From NCBI RefSeq assembly GCF_009709575.1, contig NZ_WIXO01000001.1:4032001-4096000 (forward strand): DNA of 64,000 nucleotides, read 5' to 3'. Of the stretch, positions 48,924 through 56,781 are shown piece after piece; the first letter of the stretch is position 1, and each line of letters opens with the position of its first letter. A program made the position numbers and the translations under genes. Source of the stretch: Streptomyces taklimakanensis (GTDB lineage: Bacteria; Actinomycetota; Actinomycetes; Streptomycetales; Streptomycetaceae). Below the pieces are notes generated by a model. It was not told where the DNA came from and searched no databases. It saw only the letters and a list, made by a program, of their open reading frames with translations.

Positions 48924-50366
48924 TCAGCCGTGCCGCCGGTCCGCCGCGGACCTGATCATCAGCGCGCCGACGATCAGGGCGGCCAGGTAGAACGTGCCGC
49001 CGACCATGAAGCCGACCGTGTAGCCGTCCGTCAGGGCCTCGGGGGTCGTGGTGCCCTGGGTCGCGTTGAGGGTCACCGTCGAGGCGACGGTGGCCAGGAC
49101 GGCGAGGCCGACCGCGCCACCGACCTGCTGGTTGGTGTTCAGCAGTCCGGAGGCGATGCCGGTGTCCTCCTGGTTGACCCCGCGCACCCCGATGACCGTG
49201 GCGGTGACGAAGGTCAGGCCCAGGCCGATGCTCACGATCAGCTGTGCGGGCACCAGCAGGGTGAACAGGCCCGACTCCGGGGTGAGCACGCTGAACCAGG
49301 CCATGCCGGCGGTGGCCAGCAGCAGACCCAGCACGATGACCGACCGCTCCGACATGCGGTTCAGCAACTGGGGGCCGACCCCGCCGGCGGCGATGCCGAT
49401 GCCCAGCGCGAAGGGCAGGTAGGCCAGACCGGTCTCCATCGGCGAGTAGTCCTTCACGACCTGCATGTACAGGGTGAGGAAGTAGAAGGTGGCGAACATG
49501 CAGGCGCCGGCGAGGAGCATGATGAGGTTCGCGCCGACCCTGCTCTTCTCCTTCAGGACCCGGCTCGGGATCATCGGGGACGCGGAGGCCCGCTGGATGA
49601 GCAGGAAGGCGACCAGCAGGACGCCCGCGGCGACCAGGAAGCCGACGGTGAGCCCGTCCGCCCACCCCTCCTCGCCGGCCCGGTTGATCGCGTAGACCAG
49701 CGAGCCGAGACCGAGGGTGGCGGTGAGCGCGCCGGGCAGGTCGATCCTGGCGTTCTCCCGCTCGCCCTCGATCAGGGCGGAGGTCCCCAGCAGCACGGCC
49801 ACGGTGATCGGGATGTTGACGTACAGCACCCAGCGCCAACTGAGGTACTCGGTCAGCGCGCCGCCGAGCAGCAGGCCGAGCACCGACCCGAGCGCTCCCA
49901 TCGCGCCGTACACGCCGAGCGCCTTGTTGCGTGCCGCTCCGGCGGGGAACGTGGTGGCCAGCAGGGACAGCGCGGCGGGTGCGATGATCGCGGCTCCCAC
50001 GCCCTGCAGGGCCCGAGCCGCGATGAGCACGCCTCCGCTGGTGGCGAGCCCTCCGAGCAGCGAGGCGAGGGCGAAGACGACCAGCCCGACGCGGAACACC
50101 TTCCTGCGGCCGAAGAGGTCGCCGGCCCGCCCGCCGACGAGCAGCAGGCCGCCGAAGGTCAGCGCGTAGATGCCGATGACCCAGTTCAGGTCCGCGACCG
50201 CGAGGTTCAGCGAGCTCTGGACGCTGGGGAGGGCGACGTTCATGATCGTGCCGTCCAGCGTGAGCATGCACTGCGCGGTGGCGATGATCAGCAACGCCAG
50301 ACCCTGCTTGGGGACGGCGGCCGGCGGGGCGCCCGGCGCGGCGTCGATGCTTTCTTGTGTGGACAC
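48924..50366 (-). CDS. MFS efflux transporter (DHA2, EmrB/QacA type)
   Basis: This 480-residue protein has about 14 membrane helices; LTLDGTIMNVALPSVQ near helix 1 and GGRAGDLFGRRKVF (motif A) are diagnostic. GTG 50366 follows AGGAGG. It is the second drug exporter of the cluster and lies next to the tandem-MarR gene, a typical MarR-pump pairing. Confidence 0.93.
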   Translation of the reverse strand: MSTQESIDAAPGAPPAAVPKQGLALLIIATAQCMLTLDGTIMNVALPSVQSSLNLAVADLNWVIGIYALTFGGLLLVGGRAGDLFGRRKVFRVGLVVFALASLLGGLATSGGVLIAARALQGVGAAIIAPAALSLLATTFPAGAARNKALGVYGAMGALGSVLGLLLGGALTEYLSWRWVLYVNIPITVAVLLGTSALIEGERENARIDLPGALTATLGLGSLVYAINRAGEEGWADGLTVGFLVAAGVLLVAFLLIQRASASPMIPSRVLKEKSRVGANLIMLLAGACMFATFYFLTLYMQVVKDYSPMETGLAYLPFALGIGIAAGGVGPQLLNRMSERSVIVLGLLLATAGMAWFSVLTPESGLFTLLVPAQLIVSIGLGLTFVTATVIGVRGVNQEDTGIASGLLNTNQQVGGAVGLAVLATVASTVTLNATQGTTTPEALTDGYTVGFMVGGTFYLAALIVGALMIRSAADRRHG

Positions 50367-50392
50367 GGGAAGTCCTCCTGTGGTGGGAGTGC

Positions 50393-51064
50393 TCAGTTGC
50401 CGGCCGGTGTTTTTCGGGAGCCCCAGAGGTCGAGTTCGGCGAAGGCGGCGCGCCACTCGTCCTCGTAGGCGAGACGCGCCTTCTCCGGGACCCGGGAGAG
50501 GACGGCGGCGACCATGTCCCTGTCCTGGTCGTCCAGCAGCCACGGCATGTAACGGGGGAGGGTGGGGCCGATCCGCTCGCGGTGGACCTCGGCGAAACGC
50601 ATCCACTGCTCCTCGGACAGGGCCGAGTCGATCAGTGCCAGACCCTCGTCCTCCTCGTGCTTGAGGTGGAAGCCCAGCTTGGTGGCCAGGGTCTCGACGA
50701 GCCCGCCGAGCCGCTCAGGCCCGGACTCGCGGTCGGCCAGCGCCTCGTCGATCGCCGTGATCATGGGGTCGATGGCCGCGTGCTCCGCCTCCATGGCCGC
50801 CATCAGGGCCAGGTCGTCCGGGCGGTCGACCAGCAGCCCCTCCATGACTCCCCACACGGTGTCGTCCTCGGAGGTGTGGTGCACGTGCAGGTGGGTCTTG
50901 AAGAGTTCCCAGCCCAAGGTGGTGCGCAGGATGTGCCGGGGGTCGTCGTCCGTGCGCGCGGTCGTCCGTGCGAGGTGTTCGAGATCCCGCCGGAAGGCGT
51001 TGTGGACGGCGTACATCATCGTCATGTCGAGCTTGTGGGGCTTGCCGTTCGTCTTGCCGTTCAT
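50393..51064 (-). CDS. Hemerythrin-like domain protein
   Basis: This 223-residue protein has hemerythrin-type ligands: H in MYAVHNAFRRDLEHL, HLHVHHTSEDDTVW, AMEAEHAAID and FHLKHEEDEGLAL. It can bind a diiron site for oxygen or nitric oxide sensing or iron handling. ATG 51064 is chosen for GGAGAAG upstream. It is co-oriented with the MFS gene 26 bases on. Role in the cluster unclear. Confidence 0.87.
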   Translation of the reverse strand: MNGKTNGKPHKLDMTMMYAVHNAFRRDLEHLARTTARTDDDPRHILRTTLGWELFKTHLHVHHTSEDDTVWGVMEGLLVDRPDDLALMAAMEAEHAAIDPMITAIDEALADRESGPERLGGLVETLATKLGFHLKHEEDEGLALIDSALSEEQWMRFAEVHRERIGPTLPRYMPWLLDDQDRDMVAAVLSRVPEKARLAYEDEWRAAFAELDLWGSRKTPAGN

Positions 51065-51164
51065 GGTCTTCTCCACCTTCTCCGCAGGGGCGGGCGGGCC
51101 TTCGCGGGGACGGCCCGGGCGGCCGTCGGGATCCTCTGGAGCCTCCTCCCCGGAGTGCTCACGC

Positions 51165-51221
51165 TACTGGACATCCTCCCAACTATCAACATCCCAACTA
51201 ATCGCCAACTCAACTATCAAC
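51165..51221 (-). promoter_or_regulatory. CAACT-rich repeated operator upstream of the hemerythrin-MFS genes
   Basis: CAACTATCAAC occurs at 51180-51190 and 51211-51221, spaced exactly 31 bases (three helical turns), with further CAACT copies at 51195 and 51206. The stretch is unusually AT-rich. The second copy contains the antiporter stop codon. A TAGCGT hexamer just downstream (about 51170-51165 on the minus strand) could be the -10. Confidence 0.6.
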
Positions 51222-52509
51222 TTCCGATGCTGGTTCTCCGGTCGTCGACGGACGTCGGCCCGGTCGGCCCGGAGGTGACGGGAGTCGGGGACGACCTGCG
51301 GAGCCAGAGGAGAGCGGGGGTGGTCATCGTGGTGGTGACCAGGGCCATCAGGACGAGCACCGTGAACAGGTCGGGCCCGATGACCCCCAGGCCGAGACCG
51401 ATGTTGAGCACCACCAACTCGGTCAGTCCCCGGCAGTTCATCAGCGCGCCGATCGACATCGCGTCACGCCACGGACGGCCGGCCAGCCGGGCCGCGCCCG
51501 CACCGCCGCCCCACTTGCCGAGCACCGCCACGCCGAGCACCGCCAGGAACCACAGCCACAGGGTGGGTTCGCGCACGAGCAGCGACAGGTCGGTGCGCAG
51601 GCCGTTGACGACGAAGAAGAGCGGGAGCAGCACCGGCATGACGAAGGCCCGCATCCGACCGGCGGAGCGCTCGATCGCCGGGCAGCCGCGAGGGGTGACG
51701 GTGCCCAGGAGGAAGGCCCCGAACAGCGCGTGCACCCCGATCTCCTCGGTGATCAGCGCCGACACGCACAGGGCGCTGAAGAGCGCGACTAGGACCACGC
51801 TGTCCGGGCTCCGTCCCGCGCGCTTCGCCCACCTGGCGAGGAGCGGACGCACCACGCAGAGCATCAGGAGCAGGAAGACGACGGCCGACGCGGCCGTCAC
51901 CAGGGCACCGGCCGGCGAACCGCTGGTGGCCACCGCCACCACCCCGGCGAGCAGGCACCACGCGGTCACGTCGTCCACCGCGGCGCACGTCATCGCGAGC
52001 GCGCCCATCGGAGTCCGGTACTCGTCGCGGTCGACCAGGATCCGGGCGAGCACGGGGAAGGCGGTGATGCTCATGGACACCGCGATGAAGAGGGCGAAGG
52101 GGAGCCTGTCGACGCCGTCCGGCGCCAGCGCCCCGTACATGCCGAGGGCGAGCAGCACCCCCAGGGCCATCGGCAGCACGATGCTCGTCTGGCTGATGGC
52201 GACCGCCGCGCGGCTGTTGCCGCGCAGCGCGGTCGGATCGAGTTCCAGGCCGACCAGGAACATGAACGCCAGCAGACCCAGGTTGCCCAGCGCGTCGAGG
52301 AACGGCAGCGCCGACTCCGGGAACAGCCACTGTTGTGCGCTCGGCCAGAGCCAACCGAGCAGGGAGGGGCCCAGCAGGACACCGACGGCGATCTCCCCGA
52401 CGACCGGGGGCTGGCCGATCCTGCGGAAGAGTCCGGCGCCGGCTCGACAGCTCAGGATCACCACCGGCAGGGCGACCAGCAGGCTGTGTAAGGGGTCAGG
52501 GGATGACAA
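51217..52509 (-). CDS. Cation/proton antiporter (CPA2 family)
   Basis: This 430-residue membrane protein has 12-13 helices, QPPVVGEIAVGVLLGPSLLG near the N-terminus and AVDDVTAWCLLAGVVA, the conserved helix-5 DD pair. Antiporters of this type occur in several angucycline clusters and may assist export or pH balance. The start is TTG 52509, as AAGGAG stands 6 bases before it and no better start is in frame. Confidence 0.9.
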   Translation of the reverse strand: MSSPDPLHSLLVALPVVILSCRAGAGLFRRIGQPPVVGEIAVGVLLGPSLLGWLWPSAQQWLFPESALPFLDALGNLGLLAFMFLVGLELDPTALRGNSRAAVAISQTSIVLPMALGVLLALGMYGALAPDGVDRLPFALFIAVSMSITAFPVLARILVDRDEYRTPMGALAMTCAAVDDVTAWCLLAGVVAVATSGSPAGALVTAASAVVFLLLMLCVVRPLLARWAKRAGRSPDSVVLVALFSALCVSALITEEIGVHALFGAFLLGTVTPRGCPAIERSAGRMRAFVMPVLLPLFFVVNGLRTDLSLLVREPTLWLWFLAVLGVAVLGKWGGGAGAARLAGRPWRDAMSIGALMNCRGLTELVVLNIGLGLGVIGPDLFTVLVLMALVTTTMTTPALLWLRRSSPTPVTSGPTGPTSVDDRRTSIGS

Positions 52510-52617
52510 CGGAGGCTCCTTGTGGAGAGCGGGGCGGGAGGGAAACCGCGGCGAAAAACCCGCGGCCCGGCGCGGAGGGGTCCTTGACCGCCATCGGCGC
52601 CGGGCCGGCCGGAGGCC

Positions 52618-53193
52618 TCAGCTTCCGTAGGGGTGCCGGGCCTTCGCGTCGCGGAGCGCGCGCGCCCACCACACGAGCTGGTCGAGCATGAGCTTGGCCG
52701 CGGCACCGGCGCCCTCGGGATCGGCGGGGAAGCGTCCGTCGGCGCCGTAGTGATCCAGGATCCGGGGGAAGCTGACGGTGTCCTTCATCCCGACGGAGTG
52801 GAACTCGGCGAAGATCTGCCGGAGGTGCTCCACCGCGCGCACCCCGCCCGCCATGCTCAGGCCGTAACAGACGAACCCGACCGGCTTGGCCTCCCACTCG
52901 GAGTTGAAGCTGTCGATGAGGGTCTTCAGGGGCCCCGGGACGCTGCGGTTGTACTCCGGCACGATGAACACGAAGGCGTCGGCCGAGGCCAGCCGGGGGC
53001 GCAGGGCGGCAGCCGAGGGCGCTGTCGGGGCGAGGTCGGCGGGCAACGGGGCGTCGACCAGGTCCAGGACGTCCGTGACGATGTCCTCGCGCTGGTCGGT
53101 CTGTTCGGAGAACCATCGCGCCACGTCGGGAGCGAGCCGCCCGTCACGGGCGGAACCGACGACCACGACCGTGCGGATCGGTCGGTACGACAT
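52618..53193 (-). CDS. NADPH-dependent FMN reductase
   Basis: This 191-residue flavodoxin-fold reductase has VVVGSARDGRLAPDVARWF and FIVPEYNRSVPGPLKTLIDSF, the FMN phosphate loop and the EYN motif of the family. AGGAGG precedes ATG 53193. It may reduce a quinone intermediate or supply reduced flavin. Confidence 0.92.
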   Translation of the reverse strand: MSYRPIRTVVVVGSARDGRLAPDVARWFSEQTDQREDIVTDVLDLVDAPLPADLAPTAPSAAALRPRLASADAFVFIVPEYNRSVPGPLKTLIDSFNSEWEAKPVGFVCYGLSMAGGVRAVEHLRQIFAEFHSVGMKDTVSFPRILDHYGADGRFPADPEGAGAAAKLMLDQLVWWARALRDAKARHPYGS

Positions 53194-53204
53194 CGGACCC
53201 CCTC

Positions 53205-53606
53205 CTAACGTCTCGTCGAGGTCGGCAGATCGGACGGGGTCAGGGCGAGGAACTCGGTGGCGTCGAACCGGGACAGGATCCGGCGGGTGATGGCGGGCAT
53301 CGGGGTTCGGCCGTCGTCGGAGAAGACGACCGGGTCGGTCAGCCGGAGGCGGCGACCGCGCGTGGTGATCTCGCAGCCGCCGGCGGCCAACACGTTCCGG
53401 ACCCAGTCGGAACCCGGGCCGTACGGCAGCGTGATCACGATCTTCTCGCCCTGCCGGAACAGCTTGACCGGGGTGGTGTACTCCCGCCCCGACTTGCGGC
53501 CGCGGTGGTGGACCTTCCCGAAGCCGGGCATGCGGCTCAGCACGGGGCCCACGAAGCGGTTGGCGATCCGCCGGTTGAAGCGGGCGACCCGCCTGTTGAT
53601 CGGCAC
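53205..53606 (-). CDS. F420-dependent nitroreductase-family (DDN) protein
   Basis: This 133-residue split-barrel protein shows the deazaflavin-dependent nitroreductase pattern: HHRGRKSGREYTTPVKLFRQGEKIVITLPYGPGSDWVRNVLAAG. DDN proteins use F420H2 to reduce quinones or enones. Start GTG 53606 with GGAGGG upstream. The stop is 11 bases before the FMN reductase start; both could act in redox tailoring. Confidence 0.9.
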   Translation of the reverse strand: MPINRRVARFNRRIANRFVGPVLSRMPGFGKVHHRGRKSGREYTTPVKLFRQGEKIVITLPYGPGSDWVRNVLAAGGCEITTRGRRLRLTDPVVFSDDGRTPMPAITRRILSRFDATEFLALTPSDLPTSTRR

Positions 53607-53640
53607 TGGTTTCCCTCCTTGCTCCAGTGAGGTGGTCGGC

Positions 53641-53689
53641 CGCGTCGGACGGGTGCCGCGGTCCGGGGACGTGGCACCCGTCCGACGCG
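53641..53689 (-). terminator. Terminator-like hairpin after the SnoaL gene
   Basis: CGCGTCGGACGGGTGCC and its exact complement (17 bp) form a stem 10 bases past the SnoaL gene stop; it may attenuate the downstream redox and transport genes. Confidence 0.75.
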
Positions 53690-53698
53690 AGGGTGTCG

Positions 53699-54184
53699 TC
53701 AGGCCTGTCGGGGACCGCCGGGGCCGCCGGGACCACCGGGGCCGCCCGGTGTGAGAGGTCCGCCCGGCTTTCCGCCGGAGGTCAGGAAGCGGTGGGTGGT
53801 GAAGTTGTCGACGATTCCCCAGCGCTCGGCGATCTTGTCGCCCTCGAACCGGAACCAGATGATCGCGTTGTGCTCGACCTCCAGGTTCGTGGGCGGGACG
53901 CCGAGGAAGGGACCGGTGTGCCTGCCGTACATGACCCAGCGGGCAGCGGCCCGGTCCCCCTGTGAGATGAAGTCCAGGATCTCGTACTTGATGTCGCTGA
54001 AGGCGCTCTGCTGGATGCGGATCGTGTGCTTGAACGCCTCCGGTCCGCGCATCGAGTCGTCGTGGCTGCCGTTGTTCCTGAAGTCCTCGGTCAGGTGCTT
54101 GTCCGCCACGGAGAGGTCGCCGCCCGTGAGGCCCTCCCGGAAGATCTCCTCGACGATCTCCCGCTGTCGTTCGGCACTGGCCAT
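53699..54184 (-). CDS. SnoaL-like polyketide cyclase-fold protein
   Basis: This 161-residue NTF2-fold protein matches the SnoaL ester-cyclase family (IVEEIFREGLTGGDLSVADKHLTEDFRNNGSHDDSMRGPEAFK...NLEVEHNAIIWFRFEGDKIAERWGIVDNFT). SnoaL closes the fourth ring of nogalamycin by intramolecular aldol condensation; others have diverged to hydroxylation. The last 25 residues form a Gly/Pro repeat (GGP). One base separates it from the next SnoaL-like gene. Confidence 0.88.
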   Translation of the reverse strand: MASAERQREIVEEIFREGLTGGDLSVADKHLTEDFRNNGSHDDSMRGPEAFKHTIRIQQSAFSDIKYEILDFISQGDRAAARWVMYGRHTGPFLGVPPTNLEVEHNAIIWFRFEGDKIAERWGIVDNFTTHRFLTSGGKPGGPLTPGGPGGPGGPGGPRQA

Positions 54185-54185
54185 G

Positions 54186-54785
54186 TCATTCCGCCTTTCT
54201 TTCCGGTGTACTGCCGTCTGTTCCGTGGGCGTCGATCGTCTTGGCGTCGATCGACGTCACGCTTGGGGGAACCGCTCCGGTGGTCCACACGATGCGGAGC
54301 TTCAGGCTCTCGAAGCGCCAGCCGTCCGGTGTGCGCCGTGCCGTTCCGTCGAATCTGCCGCCCAGTTGGAAGTACCTGCTGGTCGCCGGCGGCGGGGGGG
54401 AGTCGAAGTGCACGTGGGAGGCGATCAGGCTCCAACCGACCGATGCCAGGTCGCCGTCCGACGCGATGACGCAGCCGGAGGCGTGGTGGTGGGTCCGCTC
54501 CCAACGCTCCATGATCTCCCGGGTGAACTCGGCCGCGCCGGCGACTCCCCGGTGACTGCCGACCGGGAAGACCAGGTGGACGTCCTCGGTGAACAGGGAC
54601 CCGGCCCAGTCGTCGTCGAACACCCCCCGGTCGAGGGTGGCCATGTAGCGGTCGACGAGCTCGCCCAGAAGGGCGCGGTCGGACAGCGCGCGCACCTGCT
54701 CGGACCAGTCCGCGACGGGAGCGGGTACGCCGGGGGAGGGCACGTCCTCCCCCCTTTCCGACGGCGCGGTGGCGGGATGGGGCAT
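54186..54785 (-). CDS. SnoaL-like NTF2-fold protein (paralogue of 27351-27899)
   Basis: This 199-residue protein shares with the protein at 27351-27899 the blocks LVDRYMATLD...FDDDWAGSLFTEDVHLVFPVGSHRG and SLIASHVHFD. The N-terminal 25 residues are Pro/Ser-rich. It is the first gene of a minus-strand unit that runs to the MFS gene at 48924. Cyclase, dehydratase or hydroxylase-partner roles are possible. Confidence 0.82.
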   Translation of the reverse strand: MPHPATAPSERGEDVPSPGVPAPVADWSEQVRALSDRALLGELVDRYMATLDRGVFDDDWAGSLFTEDVHLVFPVGSHRGVAGAAEFTREIMERWERTHHHASGCVIASDGDLASVGWSLIASHVHFDSPPPPATSRYFQLGGRFDGTARRTPDGWRFESLKLRIVWTTGAVPPSVTSIDAKTIDAHGTDGSTPERKAE

Positions 54786-55130
54786 GCGGAATCACTTCCT
54801 CTCGGGAGGGATCGTCCTTCGGGCCGACACGGCGACGAGCGCGGCCGAGGAGGATCGGCGGCGCTCGGGGGAACGTGCGGTGGGACGTCGGGCCGGGAGG
54901 GCCCGAAGAAGCCGAAAGAGCCGGGGAAACCGGGGAAGCCGGGGGAAGCGGAGCGTTCGCCCCCGGCGGGCAGGGGACGCGGTCCGTCGTCCGAGCGCCC
55001 GGCTCGTTCGGGGATCACCGGCGGGAGCGCCGGGGGAGCGTGGGGCCCGGAAGGGCGTCGGATGGGAGGCCCCGTGGACCGGTGTGAGCCGGATCGTGGA
55101 ATGCCATGAGGGCATGGGGGCGCTGCCGGA

Positions 55131-55177
55131 AGTGTGACACACCCCTATCCGAGGGTCAACGGCCTTGTAGCGCAAGG
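55131..55177 (-). promoter_or_regulatory. Promoter with two short palindromes, start of the SnoaL-MFS unit
   Basis: The -10 hexamer is covered by the odd-centred palindrome GTGTGACACAC, and a second palindrome CCTTGTAGCGCAAGG lies just upstream of the -35. Repressor and activator sites are both possible. Confidence 0.5.
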
Positions 55178-55206
55178 GAGATGGGGATTTCCGCACGGGA
55201 AAAGGC

Positions 55207-55250
55207 CACCGGTGGGTGCCGCGAGCTCGGTCTCGCGACACCCACCGGTG
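55207..55250 (-). terminator. Terminator after the OvmW-like gene
   Basis: A 12+6-bp stem (CACCGGTGGGTG...CGCGAG / CTCGCG...CACCCACCGGTG) with one unpaired base on each side, 21 bases after the stop of the small helix-turn-helix gene. Confidence 0.8.
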
Positions 55251-55270
55251 ACCTTCGGGGAGGGAACGGC

Positions 55271-55468
55271 TCAACGCGGCGGTGTCGACCGCCTGGTGGA
55301 GGGGACGAGGGCCAAGAGCTCGTCCAGGTCGTACTCCGCGCGCTGCGGTCCGCCGTACCGGGTGATCTTTCCCCGGCTGGCCCACTTGCGGATGGTCGCC
55401 TCGCTCACCCCCATGGCCAGCGCCGCGAGTTCGGTCGGCACGGTCCGTCTTCTCGCCGTGGTGGTCAC
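55271..55468 (-). CDS. Small helix-turn-helix DNA-binding protein (OvmW-like)
   Basis: This 65-residue basic protein holds a MerR/excisionase-type winged helix (TVPTELAALAMGVSEATIRKWASRGKITRYGGPQRAEYDLDELLALV). GTG 55468 overlaps the stop of the zinc-ribbon-like gene before it (GTGA). Pairs of this kind are annotated OvmZ/OvmW in Streptomyces after the oviedomycin (angucyclinone) locus; that name is from memory. Likely acts jointly with its neighbour as a regulator. Confidence 0.8.
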   Translation of the reverse strand: MTTTARRRTVPTELAALAMGVSEATIRKWASRGKITRYGGPQRAEYDLDELLALVPSTRRSTPPR

Positions 55469-56193
55469 CGCGCCTCCCCGGTCGTCACCGGCCGGAGCCG
55501 ATCGGCGATCTCCAGCCACTGCCGGGGTGGAAGCCTGTGCCCCGACTCGCAGACGACGAGGCCGGGAGCGTGATCGTCGTCCACCGCGTGCAGGACGCCG
55601 CGCAGGGCCCCACCGCAGTCGGGGCGCGGGCAGTCGCCGAGCGCGAGATGGCGCGTGGGGTTCGGTTCGAGGGCCGAGGTGACGCACTCCAGCAGGTCGG
55701 CCATCTCCTCGTCGAAGTCGGCGGCGGCCGGGTGCGTGGCCAGCCAGTCGAGGTGCTCGCGGAGGAAGCGGACCAGGGTCGCGACCTCGGACGCGCCGGG
55801 TCCGAGCACTCCTCTCTCGTCGACGACCATGCGCGCCCAGGAGGCGAGGAGTTCCGTCGTCCGGGAGCGCGCGGACACCGCTCGGTCGTCGAGCACTATG
55901 CCCACCGACCGGCTGCCGCTGACGCGTTCCGCCGTCCGCGTCGGGGTGGGAGTCAGCGCGTGTTCGCTCTCCCGGTAGGCGTCGACCACTCCGCGCAGTT
56001 CGGAGTGGAGACGGTCGACGCAGGTCGGACACAACCGGGGACCCGACGGCCTCTCGTGGGAGGGCGGGCAGGCGCCGGTCCGGTTCCGGCGCTCGCAGCG
56101 CCGTGCGACGCATCCGGACACCGCGGTTCCGCCGCGTCCGGTCCCGTGCCGTCGGATGACGCGCGCGGTCGGACGTCCTCGCTGATGCCTCAT
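55465..56193 (-). CDS. OvmZ-like cysteine-containing protein
   Basis: This 242-residue protein has an N-terminal Cys cluster (GCVARRCERRNRTGACPPSHERPSGPRLCPTC, spaced like a zinc ribbon), a helical middle, and a second Cys set near the end (GDCPRPDCGG...LVVCESGHRL). It may bind zinc and partner with the downstream helix-turn-helix protein. ATG 56193 with GAGGGGGA upstream. Function unproven. Confidence 0.75.
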   Translation of the reverse strand: MRHQRGRPTARVIRRHGTGRGGTAVSGCVARRCERRNRTGACPPSHERPSGPRLCPTCVDRLHSELRGVVDAYRESEHALTPTPTRTAERVSGSRSVGIVLDDRAVSARSRTTELLASWARMVVDERGVLGPGASEVATLVRFLREHLDWLATHPAAADFDEEMADLLECVTSALEPNPTRHLALGDCPRPDCGGALRGVLHAVDDDHAPGLVVCESGHRLPPRQWLEIADRLRPVTTGEAR

Positions 56194-56517
56194 GGCGATA
56201 TCCCCCTCGAAACCGGACTGATGCATGTGCGCACACCGACGGGGGCGCCGTTCGGGCCCCATCGGATCCCGCCGGACCGGTGTGTCCGGGCCGGCGGGTG
56301 GTGCGGCCCTCGTGTCGGGCGGGACACGGCGCCACCGCTCGGTCCCGCCCGGCATGGCCGGATTTCATGCCGACGATCCTCCTGGGCCCACGAGCGAGGC
56401 TTCAACAGGTGCCGTTGCAGGCTTCGGCCAGGATGCGGCAGGAGCCGTGCCGCCGTGTGAGGGGACCTCCAGGGGGAGGGCAGGGTGCCGGGGGAGGCGA
56501 GGGAAGTTTCCACGCCT

Positions 56518-56535
56518 ACATACCGTTCGACCGGT
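56518..56535. promoter_or_regulatory. Operator copy 1 (ACATACCG-type) upstream of the OvmZ-like gene
   Basis: ACATACCGTTCGACCGGT differs by one base from the complement of the site at 60314-60331. Together with 56712-56730 it defines a shared regulator motif. Confidence 0.65.
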
Positions 56536-56670
56536 AGCTGTTTTCTCTCGGGGGTCCCGGCTAAACGGACGATGACCCTCCATTGACCGTTCCCGCAGGT
56601 GGCCCCCTTTAGGCGCTTGTTAAGCGGCTGTGAGCTGCTTGTGACGGAGCTTTTTCCCAGGTGAATCCCT

Positions 56671-56730
56671 TTGAGCATCGCTCGTACAGCTGTATGGTGA
56701 GGAGCCTAAAGATACCGATCGACCAGTTTT
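56671..56730 (+). promoter_or_regulatory. Promoter plus operator copy 2 of the JadR1-like regulator gene
   Basis: -35 TTGAGC (56671-56676) and -10 TATGGT (56693-56698). ATACCGATCGACCAGTTTT follows at 56712-56730, just downstream of the expected transcription start, where a bound repressor would block elongation. Its complement matches 60312-60329 at 17 of 18 bases. Confidence 0.7.
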
Positions 56731-56781
56731 CTCTGGTGTTCGCTGGGTGACGGTGGGCACCGCCCAGGGAGGTTCGGGCCC

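Larger units (their letters stand above)
54786..55270. other. Intergenic region with promoter, operators and a terminator
   Basis: Minus-strand -35 TTGACC (55159-55154), 17 bases, -10 CACACT (55136-55131) would drive the SnoaL-to-MFS unit with a long leader of about 340 bases. GTGTG-A-CACAC (55132-55142) overlaps the -10, and CCTTG-N5-CAAGG (55163-55177) lies upstream of the -35. The leader (54786-55125) is GC-rich with no convincing small gene. Confidence 0.55.
56194..56781. other. Divergent regulatory region between OvmZ-like and JadR1-like genes
   Basis: Contains two copies of the cluster operator (56518-56535 and 56712-56730) and a + strand promoter TTGAGC-N16-TATGGT (56671-56698). An AT-rich block at 56600-56700 contrasts with the surrounding GC. 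Near-repeats GCTGTGA and GCTTGTGA (about 56626-56645) precede the promoter. No small gene was found. Confidence 0.6.
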
